A stretch of 33,703 nt of DNA from an uncultured Methanobrevibacter sp. (GTDB lineage Archaea > Methanobacteriota > Methanobacteria > Methanobacteriales > Methanobacteriaceae), in contig ONJC01000025.1 in NCBI GenBank assembly GCA_900318035.1, positions 1 through 33,703 of the forward strand, read 5' to 3'. The notes under the pieces are model-generated. The model worked only from the letters and a program-made list of their open reading frames with translations, ran no database searches and was not told the DNA's origin. Both the position numbers and the translations under genes were made by a program. Shown piece by piece: positions 16,344 through 23,888 of this stretch. Numbering within the stretch: the first letter of the stretch is position 1; each line of letters begins with the position of its first letter.

Positions 16344-17309
16344 ATGGCAGAACATGGACATCATGGTCACGGAGGCCAAATGACCCCCGAACAGCAAAGG
16401 CAAATGATTGAACAGGAAATAAGACTGGCTCGCAATCTAGGCCAAATCAAGCATAAAATTGTTGTCATGAGTGGAAAAGGAGGAGTAGGAAAATCCACAG
16501 TGGCAGCCAACATTGCCGAAACCCTACAGGCATTGGGCTTTAAGACAGGAATTCTCGATGCAGATATTCACGGACCGAACATACCTAAAATGCTGGGTCT
16601 TGAATTATACGGCGAATCTTTCCACAACTATCAATTTGAACAGTTCAAACAAATCACAGAGGAAGGACTTGCATCCCAGGACTTCAAGGATGATGATGAA
16701 AAACTGGCTTTCATCGAATCAAAAAAAGAGGAATACTCACATTCAATGTTTCCTGTAACTGCCCCTAGCGGTCTTAAGGTAATGTCAATGGCATTTCTAT
16801 TGGACAGCATCGACACCCCAATCATATGGAGAGGACCTCAAAAAACAGGTGCAATCAAACAGCTTATTTCAGACTCCCATTGGGGAGAACTTGACTATCT
16901 GATTATCGATAACCCACCGGGCACAGGAGACGAACCGCTGACAGTATTGCAGACAATTCCTGATGCAGATGCAGTGATTATGGTAACCACTCCTAATGTC
17001 GTATCCCAGGAAGACGTTTTGAAATGCGTCAAGATGGTCGAGCAGATGGGCATTAAAAGGATTGGCCTTATCGAAAACATGGCATATTACATCTGCCCAC
17101 ACTGTGATGAAAAACTCCACATTTTCGGCAAAGGCAATGGAAAAGCTTTCGCTGATGAAATGGAAATTACCTATCTGGGTGATTTGCCTATTGAAGAAAG
17201 AGTATCTGACTCACCAAATCAGGATGGCGTTATTGCAACAATAGACCCTGATGATGAGGTTTCAAAAAGATTTGTTGAAATCGTTGAAGATATTCAAAAA
17301 GAGTTTTAG
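16344..17309 (+). CDS. Mrp/NBP35-type Fe-S cluster carrier ATPase
   Basis: A 321-residue P-loop ATPase of the Mrp/NBP35/ApbC family, which carries and delivers Fe-S clusters as a dimer. The deviant Walker A is SGKGGVGKST (residues 43-52), the switch region DADIHGPNIPKML follows, then DNPPGTGDEP. The CPHC pair (Cys251, Cys254) is the cluster-bridging motif. The N-terminus is His/Gly-rich (EHGHHGHGG) and may bind metal. Between MLGLE and SGLKVMSM lies an unusually long, charged segment of roughly 50 residues where the family usually has about 15. GAGATGAT provides the ribosome site. It follows the flavoprotein gene by 26 bp, and its stop overlaps a convergent gene by 4 bp. Confidence 0.9.
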   Translation: MAEHGHHGHGGQMTPEQQRQMIEQEIRLARNLGQIKHKIVVMSGKGGVGKSTVAANIAETLQALGFKTGILDADIHGPNIPKMLGLELYGESFHNYQFEQFKQITEEGLASQDFKDDDEKLAFIESKKEEYSHSMFPVTAPSGLKVMSMAFLLDSIDTPIIWRGPQKTGAIKQLISDSHWGELDYLIIDNPPGTGDEPLTVLQTIPDADAVIMVTTPNVVSQEDVLKCVKMVEQMGIKRIGLIENMAYYICPHCDEKLHIFGKGNGKAFADEMEITYLGDLPIEERVSDSPNQDGVIATIDPDDEVSKRFVEIVEDIQKEF

Positions 17310-17701
17310 AGTAAAGCTAAATTGATTATATAACTTACTCTTGCTATATTTACTATGTATCCTAAGAAATTAGGATCTTCTTTTAATTTTTTAAAGTAAT
17401 CCAATTTTTCTATAACATATTCCTTGTTCTCATCCATCACGTTGAATGAAAAGTACTGCATTCCCATTGTGTATTCATGCTCATCTGTAAAGATGGGAAC
17501 CAAGTATTCCCCGTCATTGGCATAGGGGATTTTGACAGGTTCTCCGTCTTCAATGGAAATTATAAAGTATTTGTCCTTGATGTATTCCTTAATTTCACTT
17601 TCAGTTTTTTCAATTGCATTCTGGTTTTGGTTTTCACCGTGCATGTAAATCATTTGGATATGATTTTTAAGCTCAGGGTGTTTTATTTCTTCTATTTTCA
17701 T
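17306..17701 (-). CDS. SseB-like domain protein 1
   Basis: A 131-residue protein. Its central part (YFIISIEDGEPVKIPYANDG, EYLVPIFTDEHEYTMGMQYF) has the SseB N-terminal-domain pattern: a beta strand, a hydrophobic V-P-x-F-T-D loop, then an acidic helix. It ends in PNFLGYIVNIARVSYIINLALL, a hydrophobic tail parallel to the DDFIGIAINA and YFQGFVINPH endings of the three relatives at 19981-21187. There are no catalytic residues visible; such domains are generally thought to mediate protein contacts. AAAGGTAAA precedes the ATG, and this site overlaps the msrAB stop, so the gene is second in an operon with MsrAB. Its 3' end overlaps mrp by 4 bp. Confidence 0.65.
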   Translation of the reverse strand: MKIEEIKHPELKNHIQMIYMHGENQNQNAIEKTESEIKEYIKDKYFIISIEDGEPVKIPYANDGEYLVPIFTDEHEYTMGMQYFSFNVMDENKEYVIEKLDYFKKLKEDPNFLGYIVNIARVSYIINLALL

Positions 17702-17706
17702 CGTAT

Positions 17707-18603
17707 TTACCTTTGTTTTTTATTGCTTAAATATTCTTCAACTTCATCTTGAGGTATGAATTTCAGGGCGTTTGAGTTGATGCAGTATCTGGGAGAACCT
17801 CCCGGACCGTCATGAAACAGATGACCCAAATGGGAATTTGCCTTGGCACTTCTTATTTCAATTCTTGTGGTTCCGTATGAAAAGTCCCTGTGTCGGGTTA
17901 TGACTTCCGGTGAAACAGGTTTTGAAAATGCCGGCCAGCCGCAGCCTGAGTCGAATTTGTCATCTGAAGAGAATAGTACTTCTCCGTCAACCACATCTAC
18001 ATATATCCCATCTTCAAAAAAGTCATCATATTCTCCGCTGAATGGTGGTTCTGTCATGGCAAGCTGTGTTATTTCAAACTCTTTCCTGCTTAAGTGGCTG
18101 AATTGTTCATCGTCTATTGAATTTAAATCAACATGACAATAGCCCTGCGGATTTTTTTCAAGATACTTCTGATGATATTCCTCTGCAGGGTAGAAACTGC
18201 CTATGGGACGGGCTTCAGTGACAATCCTTTTAGGAGATTCCTTCTGTTTTCTGGCTAAAAATTGTAATACAGTGTTTTTTTGTGAGTCTTCCTGCCAGTA
18301 GATGCCCGTTCTGTATTGTGTGCCTACATCCACTCCCTGGCGATTTTTGGAGTATGGGTCGATTATTCCAAAAAATTTCTCCAGGATTTCTTCCAGTGCG
18401 ATGATTTCGGGATTGTAGGTAACCTTTACTGTTTCGGCATGTCCGGTTTTGCCGCTGCATACCTTTTCATAGGTTGGAGCCAAATCATTGCCGTTGGCAT
18501 ATCCCACTTCAGTCTGATTGACACCTTTCAATCTGGACATGAATGCTTCAACACCCCAAAAGCAACCTCCGGCCAGATAAATCACATTCTGTTTTGTAAA
18601 CAT
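17707..18603 (-). CDS. msrAB: MsrA-MsrB fusion, methionine sulfoxide reductase
   Basis: A 298-residue fusion. The MsrA half has GCFWG (residues 13-17, catalytic Cys14), then GYANG and EEYHQKYL. The MsrB half begins near 195 ([18 protein letters not shown]) and has GCGWPAF (220-226), HLGHLF and RYCINS with catalytic Cys274. It reduces both S- and R-methionine sulfoxide in proteins. The MsrB half lacks the zinc CxxC pairs, as in PilB-type enzymes. Such a bacterial-like fusion in a strict anaerobe suggests acquisition by transfer and defence against oxygen exposure. GAGAAAGAT before 18603 sets the start; a TTG at 18630 would add nine residues. The SseB-like gene follows five bases after the stop. 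Confidence 0.93.
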   Translation of the reverse strand: MFTKQNVIYLAGGCFWGVEAFMSRLKGVNQTEVGYANGNDLAPTYEKVCSGKTGHAETVKVTYNPEIIALEEILEKFFGIIDPYSKNRQGVDVGTQYRTGIYWQEDSQKNTVLQFLARKQKESPKRIVTEARPIGSFYPAEEYHQKYLEKNPQGYCHVDLNSIDDEQFSHLSRKEFEITQLAMTEPPFSGEYDDFFEDGIYVDVVDGEVLFSSDDKFDSGCGWPAFSKPVSPEVITRHRDFSYGTTRIEIRSAKANSHLGHLFHDGPGGSPRYCINSNALKFIPQDEVEEYLSNKKQR

Positions 18604-18698
18604 GATTATCTTTCTCTTTTTTTTCGGCAATATATTTTCCTACAAAAATCTTTTTTATAATAAAATTCATAGTATAATTATACACTGGAGGAAATCTA

Positions 18699-18893
18699 AT
18701 GTTTTACAGTACAATCATGAAAATTGATTCAATCGATAGGTTAAGAGATATAAGAGATGCATTGCTTGTTGAACAAGGTATTAACCCTACCCGCCAAGGA
18801 GAACAGGCAATAAAGGTTGTGGTTGAAAGAATCGATGAAATTCAAGCTACTTTAGATAAATCCGCAACCAAAAACAAAAACAGAAACAGATAA
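18699..18893 (+). CDS. Small conserved-looking protein, function unknown
   Basis: A 64-residue protein starting behind a good GGAGG site seven bases upstream. Two amphipathic helices are likely (DRLRDIRDALLVEQG and AIKVVVERIDEIQATLDK), followed by a basic Lys/Asn/Arg tail (KNKNRNR). There is no signal peptide or metal motif. A TATAATTATA-like box near 18672 suits transcription in this direction, divergent from msrAB. The next small gene begins within ten bases, so the pair is probably one message. The basic tail would suit RNA or DNA contact, but I do not recognise a family. Confidence 0.65.
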   Translation: MFYSTIMKIDSIDRLRDIRDALLVEQGINPTRQGEQAIKVVVERIDEIQATLDKSATKNKNRNR

Positions 18894-18902
18894 GTGATTT
18901 TA

Positions 18903-19175
18903 GTGATAAGACGTGTTTCATCAAAAAGGCGCCTTTTAAGAAAGCGAGTGTATAGGGCACCACACACCCGCCATAAACAGCCTACCTATTACCGTGAAAA
19001 TAAAAACAGAGCCAAGCCTCATCAGGAAAAGTTTAAAGATATGAACGGCCCTAGGATAAAGCGTAAAAGAAGACCTAAACGTGAGGTTATGGGCGGCGGA
19101 TTTAAAATGTCTTATAGATACAAGTATTATCTTAATGATGATATTGTAGAGGAAGATGAAGAAGAATTGGAATAG
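18903..19175 (+). CDS. Small very basic protein with acidic end, function unknown
   Basis: A 90-residue protein starting with GTG at 18903, five bases after GTGAT. The in-frame GTG at 18894, within that ribosome-site sequence, would add three residues. Residues 1-65 are rich in Arg and Lys (IRRVSSKRRLLRKRVYRAP, GPRIKRKRRPKREV), followed by FKMSYRYKYYLNDD and an acidic end (EEDEEELE). The composition suggests binding to nucleic acid, perhaps rRNA, with a self-shielding acidic tail; this is inference. It lies directly after the 64-residue gene and is followed by a hairpin and T-run. I do not recognise it as a known ribosomal protein. Confidence 0.6.
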   Translation: MIRRVSSKRRLLRKRVYRAPHTRHKQPTYYRENKNRAKPHQEKFKDMNGPRIKRKRRPKREVMGGGFKMSYRYKYYLNDDIVEEDEEELE

Positions 19176-19198
19176 ATTCTTCTTTAATTAAATTTTAG

Positions 19199-19231
19199 TG
19201 TTGGTCTTTTCAACATTAATCTCTTTTTTTT
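19199..19231 (+). terminator. Weak hairpin plus T-tract
   Basis: TGTTG (19199-19203) can pair with CAACA (19211-19215), followed by a T-run at 19223-19231. It lies 24 bases after the stop of the basic small protein and ahead of the next promoter region. The stem is short, so the T-run is the main evidence. Confidence 0.4.
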
Positions 19232-19333
19232 ATTAATTTATAATTTTTCATCATCAAATCTATTTTTTTTAGGAATTGTTAAATATCAATTTGACACAAT
19301 ATTATAATATATTTATATTACTGGTGATACATG

Positions 19334-19936
19334 ATGGAGAGAAATAATATTATTATCATTGCATTGATTGTAATTATCGCAGCTCTTTTGGTAACTATGG
19401 TATTTACAATGATGCCAAACATGCAAAAACAAGACTCAAAGTTAAAATTTAAAGGAAACGACACATTGAAAAAAGGAGATTCCATTAAAATCAAACTGAC
19501 AGATTCTAATGGAAAAGAAATATCAGGCCAGTCTGTCAATGTAACAATCACAGATAAGGACAAGGCAAGCGATTACCATTCAGTTGAAACTGATGAGAAT
19601 GGTGTAGGAACTATAAAAATTGATAAGGATCCTGGAAAATATAAGGTGAAAGTCACTTATGATGGAAATGACAAGTATAAGGCTTCCAATGCTACCAAGA
19701 CAATAACCGTTGAAGAAAAAGAAGAGGTTCAGGAAGCATCTTCCTCATCATCATCCAGCACACCTTCCGCCTACGCTTATAAGTCAGACGGAACTCCAAT
19801 GTACAGTCAGGCTGAAGTGGACAGCTATATGCATAACAAGTACGGTAATGTGAATTATCACATTGCAGAAAACGGTTATATGGATATGGATCAGCCTGGT
19901 TATGATGATGCAGGTCATTGGATTGGATACAGATAA
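19334..19936 (+). CDS. Membrane-anchored single Ig-like domain protein, dispersed array relative
   Basis: A 200-residue protein of the same design as the array at 9067-12008, about 7.3 kb from it. Anchor (NNIIIIALIVIIAALLVTMV), MMPNMQKQDSKLKFKGNDTL, one Ig-like domain (SDYHSVETDENGVGTIKI, PGKYKVKVTYDGNDKY), Ser linker (EASSSSSSSTPSA) and a Tyr/Met/Asp-rich tail (MYSQAEVDSYMHNKYGN, GYDDAGHWIGYR). It is closest to array members 1 and 5. GGTGAT at 19323-19328 suits the second of two adjacent ATGs (19334). It has its own promoter region and terminator. The tail again differs from every other copy. Confidence 0.75.
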   Translation: MERNNIIIIALIVIIAALLVTMVFTMMPNMQKQDSKLKFKGNDTLKKGDSIKIKLTDSNGKEISGQSVNVTITDKDKASDYHSVETDENGVGTIKIDKDPGKYKVKVTYDGNDKYKASNATKTITVEEKEEVQEASSSSSSSTPSAYAYKSDGTPMYSQAEVDSYMHNKYGNVNYHIAENGYMDMDQPGYDDAGHWIGYR

Positions 19937-19945
19937 TATCTGATG

Positions 19946-19984
19946 GTAGGTGAATTTTCACCTACAAACTTTATTTTTTTTTAA
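19946..19984 (+). terminator. Strong hairpin with T-tracts between convergent genes
   Basis: GTAGGTGAA (19946-19954) pairs perfectly with TTCACCTAC (19957-19965), followed by a T-run from 19974. The stem begins with the same GTAGGTG as the hairpin after the Ig array at 12027. It fills the gap between the Ig-protein stop and the end of the convergent SseB-like operon. Confidence 0.65.
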
Positions 19985-20253
19985 TTTTTCATTAATTCTT
20001 TTTTAGAAATAGTTTTGTTTTTGGAGTGGACATCCAGAATGATGCCTGAAAACTCCTCATCTTTTTTTGCAAGCTCCTTGAAAAGCTCAACTGACACTTC
20101 GGTAGGTTTGTAGTCTTCAAGTTCCAGGTATTCAAAACCCTTTTCATATTCTTCCATATTGGAAAATACTATTATCTTAAAATCTTCAAGGCTTCCAACA
20201 ACCAGAAAGTCCTTTTCATGGTCTTCGCCTAATGTTGGGCAAACATATTTCAT
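19981..20253 (-). CDS. SseB-like protein 4 (short form), last gene of operon
   Basis: A 90-residue protein. DFLVVGSLEDFKIIVFSNMEEYEKGFEYLELEDYK is a compact version of the SseB-like core, with VFSNMEEYEKG at the place of VFTDMREYAIG in its neighbour. It ends EFSGIILDVHSKNKTISKKE, matching the YFQGFVINPHSQN end of the upstream gene. The longer N-terminal part of the family is missing. The ATG immediately abuts the stop of the upstream gene (TAAATG) with GGGAG before it, so translation is coupled. No active site is visible; a role in protein contacts is the most that can be said. Confidence 0.62.
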   Translation of the reverse strand: MKYVCPTLGEDHEKDFLVVGSLEDFKIIVFSNMEEYEKGFEYLELEDYKPTEVSVELFKELAKKDEEFSGIILDVHSKNKTISKKELMKN

Positions 20254-20697
20254 TTAAAAGCTCCCGTTACGGTCCATGTTGAAGTTTTGTGAGTGGGGGT
20301 TGATTACAAAGCCCTGGAAATATTCGTCTTCATCGGCAATTTCGGAAATTTCTTCTGGTGTCAGCACCTTCATTTCCAGCTTGTCCAAAAACAGTTTTGA
20401 AATTTTCCCGCTGCCTATTGCATATTCGCGCATATCTGTAAAGACTGGAATGATATACTCTTTGCTGGTTTCGGTGAGGGTAAATTTTACCGGTCGGCCA
20501 ATCTCATCAACAAGGGTAAAGTATATCTCTTCAGGGTATGCCTTTCTGATGTTTTCCTTTACGGCTTCAAGCTCAATGGCATCTTCGTTTTTAAGCTTTT
20601 TAACCATATCGGCATAAATCTGAATGTATTCTTTAAGGGCGCTTTTTGAGGCCTTTACATTATTTTTCTGATAGTCTTCGTAATCTTTAGGATTCAT
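20254..20697 (-). CDS. SseB-like protein 3, middle gene of operon
   Basis: A 147-residue protein starting MNPKDYEDYQ. The first 60 residues are a charged helical region (ALKEYIQIYADMVKKLKNED), then comes the SseB-like core (EIYFTLVDEIGRPVKFTLTE, EYIIPVFTDMREYAIGSG) and the end DEYFQGFVINPHSQNFNMD. I chose the ATG at 20697, one base after the upstream stop and behind GTGAG; a longer version from 20802 would lie inside the previous gene. Core and ending line up with the gene at 17306, showing that the separated copies are paralogs. Confidence 0.65.
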   Translation of the reverse strand: MNPKDYEDYQKNNVKASKSALKEYIQIYADMVKKLKNEDAIELEAVKENIRKAYPEEIYFTLVDEIGRPVKFTLTETSKEYIIPVFTDMREYAIGSGKISKLFLDKLEMKVLTPEEISEIADEDEYFQGFVINPHSQNFNMDRNGSF

Positions 20698-20698
20698 T

Positions 20699-21187
20699 CT
20701 ACTCACTGCAGTCGTGAACGTCTTCCCTTGCAATAACGAAGTCCCATTGAGGAGCGTTGATTGCAATTCCAATAAAGTCATCGTCCTGTGAGTGATCTGC
20801 AACTATATCGCTGCCGGTCTTTTTATCACAGATGAATTCGTTTTCATCGAACTGTTCTTTGAATGTTTCAATAGCTTCATTTGCCTCTGCTTCGTCAGTG
20901 TATGCAGGAATTACGAATTCTTCTGCTTCATCGTCTTCATCACTGATGATTAATGCAACGACTTCCTTGTCTTCGCTTGAAGCATTTGAAACGATTATGA
21001 ACTCTTCATTGAATACCATATGTTCGATTTCATGATAAAGTTCTCCAAGCTCTTCGATTTGAGTCATGTTTTCGTTTTCGAATGCATCATCGATGTCGTC
21101 ATGTTCTTCGAGGTATTTTTCCACTTTTTCGTTTAAGTCGTCATCAAGTTCTATGAATTTTTCTATTAGTTGCTTAACTTCGCTCAT
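20699..21187 (-). CDS. SseB-like protein 2, acidic, first gene of operon
   Basis: A 162-residue, very acidic protein. It starts with a helical region (MSEVKQLIEKFIELDDDLNE, KVEKYLEEHDDIDDAF), then has the SseB-like core EEFIIVSNASSEDKEVVALI and EEFVIPAYTDEAEANEAIET, closest of the four to classical SseB (V-P-x-Y-T-D followed by a helix), and ends DDDFIGIAINAPQWDF. GTGAT five bases before the ATG at 21187 marks the start. It leads a three-gene coupled operon. The upstream region carries TGAACA/TGTTCA motifs and a 12-bp inverted repeat (21305-21348), which may control it. The protein is cytoplasmic, with no membrane segment. Confidence 0.7.
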   Translation of the reverse strand: MSEVKQLIEKFIELDDDLNEKVEKYLEEHDDIDDAFENENMTQIEELGELYHEIEHMVFNEEFIIVSNASSEDKEVVALIISDEDDEAEEFVIPAYTDEAEANEAIETFKEQFDENEFICDKKTGSDIVADHSQDDDFIGIAINAPQWDFVIAREDVHDCSE

Positions 21188-21304
21188 TATAATCACGTTA
21201 AAAATAATTCTAAATAAAAATAAGTTCTTTTTAAAAACAAATGAACATTCTCTTCCTAAACACCACTAAAGGAATACAAACGAATGCTCATTTCAACCAT
21301 CACC

Positions 21305-21348
21305 ATTGTTCATATTTTAAAAAAATAGTATATAACAATATGAACAAT
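21305..21348. promoter_or_regulatory. 12-bp perfect inverted repeat upstream of the SseB-like operon
   Basis: ATTGTTCATATT (21305-21316) and AATATGAACAAT (21337-21348) are exact reverse complements with centres 32 bp apart, about three helical turns, separated by an A-rich 20-bp spacer. A related ATGAACAT is at 21240-21247, just upstream of a TATA-like TTTTTAAAAAG of the operon on the minus strand. It may be an operator for a dimeric or tetrameric regulator; alternatively it is a hairpin in the 3' end of the ketopantoate reductase message. Confidence 0.45.
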
Positions 21349-21394
21349 AATATATTGTTTTTCAACCTATATAAAGGTTTAGTTTCTAATGGTA

Positions 21395-22345
21395 TCAAAA
21401 CTCACTTTCTATTGATTTAATTAGATTATAGATAAGTCTATTGGTACTTACATCAACATTATTTAGCTCACCTAGCTCAATTACCTTTCCGGTAAGGGAG
21501 TCAATTTCCGTTTTTATTTTTCGCTTTATGTCCATGTGTGTTGATGAAAAATGACTGTATGTGTCCGGAACCAGTTTTGAATAGAATAGGTCCTTATATT
21601 CTTCGGAATTTTCCCATAATGTTTCATATCCGCTTGCTTTTATGACATCGAATATCTCATCGATAATGCTGTTCATGATTTCTATTGAATACCTGTTTTC
21701 GGTAAGCTTTCCGTAGTTTACATCAAGTATTGATCCGAGGGGGTTGAGCGCACAGTTGTAAAGCATCTTGGCCCACAGGTATTTGTCGACTTCATCTGTA
21801 AGTTCGCATCTTATTCCTGATGCTGTTATCATATCAGCTATTGGCTGCAATTCGGAGGGGTCCTGCTTTTGAAGTGAACCTATCAGAATCGGTTCGGTGT
21901 ATACTGTAACTTCGCTGATGTGCCTTTCATGGCGCGCAAATCCTGTGATTAGCCGTGCAGAAAAGACCTGTTTTTTGTCAAAAAATCTCAGATAGGGCTT
22001 GTCGTTTCCAAATCCGTTCTGGAAAATGATTATCCTGAAATCATCCTTCAGGATTTTTCTCTTGGCGTTTAATCTTTTGGAGATGTCATCGTTTCCTGTT
22101 GTCTTTGATGCTATGAACACGTAATCATATGTGCCTTTTGGGATTTCATCATATGATTCATATACTTTCACTTCATTGCTTGTGAATTTGTAGTGGGCAA
22201 ATAGTCCTGTTCGTTCAATTCCATTTTCCCTGATTGCTTTTGCGGTTTCGCCTCTTGCAAAAAGTGATACGTCAGCACCCTGTGATAACATTGATGCTGC
22301 AAGTCCTATTCCAACGGCTCCTGAGCCAATAACAAGTACATTCAT
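21395..22345 (-). CDS. panE: 2-dehydropantoate 2-reductase (ketopantoate reductase)
   Basis: A 316-residue protein that reduces 2-dehydropantoate to pantoate with NADPH, the step before pantoate kinase in archaeal CoA synthesis. The N-terminal Rossmann motif GSGAVG is at residues 7-12. The mid-protein KTTGN and FQNGFGND segments and the helical half with KYLWAKMLYNCALNPLGSI contain the family's catalytic lysine and asparagine positions. KTEIDSLTGKVIELG near the C-terminus is typical. GAGGTAT precedes the ATG. It is divergent from the GNAT-like gene. Related 2-hydroxyacid reductases exist, so pantoate specificity is by family. Confidence 0.86.
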   Translation of the reverse strand: MNVLVIGSGAVGIGLAASMLSQGADVSLFARGETAKAIRENGIERTGLFAHYKFTSNEVKVYESYDEIPKGTYDYVFIASKTTGNDDISKRLNAKRKILKDDFRIIIFQNGFGNDKPYLRFFDKKQVFSARLITGFARHERHISEVTVYTEPILIGSLQKQDPSELQPIADMITASGIRCELTDEVDKYLWAKMLYNCALNPLGSILDVNYGKLTENRYSIEIMNSIIDEIFDVIKASGYETLWENSEEYKDLFYSKLVPDTYSHFSSTHMDIKRKIKTEIDSLTGKVIELGELNNVDVSTNRLIYNLIKSIESEF

Positions 22346-22392
22346 TTTTTATACCTCACATATACTTTGTTTTTCATGCATATAATTATTAG

Positions 22393-22404
22393 TTAAATAT
22401 TTAA
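22393..22404 (+). promoter_or_regulatory. TATA-like palindrome in the divergent panE/GNAT promoter region
   Basis: TTAAATATTTAA is symmetrical and could seat TBP for either direction. For the plus-strand gene it predicts a start near 22425 and a leader of about 25-30 nt carrying AGGGG before the ATG at 22453. It lies about 50 bp from the panE start on the other strand. Confidence 0.4.
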
Positions 22405-22452
22405 ATGATAATGACCAAAAATTTAGGTATACCAAAATTAAGGGGAACATAA

Positions 22453-23883
22453 ATGAACTATACGACAAGGGCTGACAATACGCAAAAGGTCTATCTGTGC
22501 GAGACTCCATTGGACGTGGTGAACATTCTCAGGACAGATTATGATTATCTGTATGATGCAATATCCGATGAGGGGATTATCCTTAAGGGACTTGAATGCA
22601 ATCTGTTTAAGGAAATCGTTTTCGACTCAAAGGTCGTCGGATTCTGCAGCTACGACTTTTCATCCGAGTTCATAACCGCAGCCCTCAACAACATCTATGT
22701 ACTTCCCGAATTCAGAGGAAACGGACTGTTTCTGGCAGAACTTCAAAAGACAATGGTTGAATACAACAAGCCAAGCATAATCGAGCCTACACGTCTGGTA
22801 GTTGAACTGCTTGTAAAATACGGTTTCGCATCCAAAATATCAGACACCCTTGTTGCCAGCTCACTGGAATTCATCGTCCCCGGAAATCATGTACAGTCAA
22901 ACAGTGACTATCAAAAGGAGGAGCTCTCAACCCATTTCTATGACTTGAACATCTGCTCAAGCATACATTTTCTTGACATTGAAAAGGGAATAATAGCTTA
23001 CAGCTCACCTCTGAACTATGACATCATCCACTACGATTGCCTCAACAAAAGAAAATCAATGGATGATGATTACTTTACAAAAATCAGGGATTTCCTTTTG
23101 GAAAATGACGTGGACATAGTCGATGAGATTTCACGACTGGAGGACACTCTTCCGGTCAAGTCATATGACCTTGAAGAGGTTGTCGGAGATGATGAGGGAT
23201 TTTCCAGCTATATCCAGTCACTTATTGACGACGGGCATGTAACCTATGCAAGGGCCTATGAGATTAAACAGCAGATGAGTGAAGAATACGAAGCCGGAAT
23301 GATTCTAAACGAGTCGCTGCTAATAAGGATGGCGTATCTATTTGACGACAGCAAAAAGCCAACCATAAAGTCCCACACCGACACCTGCCCATACTGCAGC
23401 ATGCCCATAGATTCCCATGACAGGTTCTGCCATTTCTGCGGAATAAATCTTAATTACAATCCTGAAGAGATGTTTGAAAGCCTTGTAAACACATTCAATG
23501 AATCCGATAATGAGTTAAGCGAAGATATCAGATATGTCGCATATAAATTCCTGAAGATGATATTGGAAGGCATTGAACTTGAATATGCAATCATGACCTG
23601 TGAAAATGCATACAATCGGTCCGGGAACCTGCTAATGAAATATCTTGATGAGAACAACTATCTTAAAGGCAATGAAATCACCGATGAAGGTCACGATTTT
23701 TTAAGAAAGCATCCTCTTCATCTGTTTGAAAAATATGAATTGGATGCCTTTGACTACAGTGATTTTGAAAGATATTTCTATGAAAATGAAAATCTGGATG
23801 ATAAAAAAATAGTTTTAAGTTATCTTGAGCAGTTTTCAGATGACGATGCCGGGAATTTAAAAAAAGAAATAAAAAAATGGTAA
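22453..23883 (+). CDS. GNAT-like domain fused to a zinc-ribbon and helical C-terminal region
   Basis: A 476-residue multidomain protein. Residues about 45-130 look like a GNAT acetyltransferase core, with NIYVLPEFRGNGLFLAELQK (80-99) as the acetyl-CoA pyrophosphate-binding motif (R-G-N-G). The middle (about 150-300) is acidic and helical, and includes SSYIQSLIDDGHVTYARAYE. A zinc ribbon follows with CPYC (312-315) and CHFCG (326-330). The last 145 residues are helical and acidic (EDIRYVAYKFLKMILEGIEL). I do not recognise the combination. It might acetylate a protein recognised through the zinc ribbon; this is inference. AGGGG precedes the ATG; the stop is 5 bp from a convergent gene. Confidence 0.72.
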   Translation: MNYTTRADNTQKVYLCETPLDVVNILRTDYDYLYDAISDEGIILKGLECNLFKEIVFDSKVVGFCSYDFSSEFITAALNNIYVLPEFRGNGLFLAELQKTMVEYNKPSIIEPTRLVVELLVKYGFASKISDTLVASSLEFIVPGNHVQSNSDYQKEELSTHFYDLNICSSIHFLDIEKGIIAYSSPLNYDIIHYDCLNKRKSMDDDYFTKIRDFLLENDVDIVDEISRLEDTLPVKSYDLEEVVGDDEGFSSYIQSLIDDGHVTYARAYEIKQQMSEEYEAGMILNESLLIRMAYLFDDSKKPTIKSHTDTCPYCSMPIDSHDRFCHFCGINLNYNPEEMFESLVNTFNESDNELSEDIRYVAYKFLKMILEGIELEYAIMTCENAYNRSGNLLMKYLDENNYLKGNEITDEGHDFLRKHPLHLFEKYELDAFDYSDFERYFYENENLDDKKIVLSYLEQFSDDDAGNLKKEIKKW

Positions 23884-23888
23884 TTAGA

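Noticed and set aside
20698..20802. N-terminal extension of the middle SseB-like gene
   Set aside because: The extension lies inside the preceding gene and adds unrelated sequence; GTGAG before the ATG at 20697 fits better.
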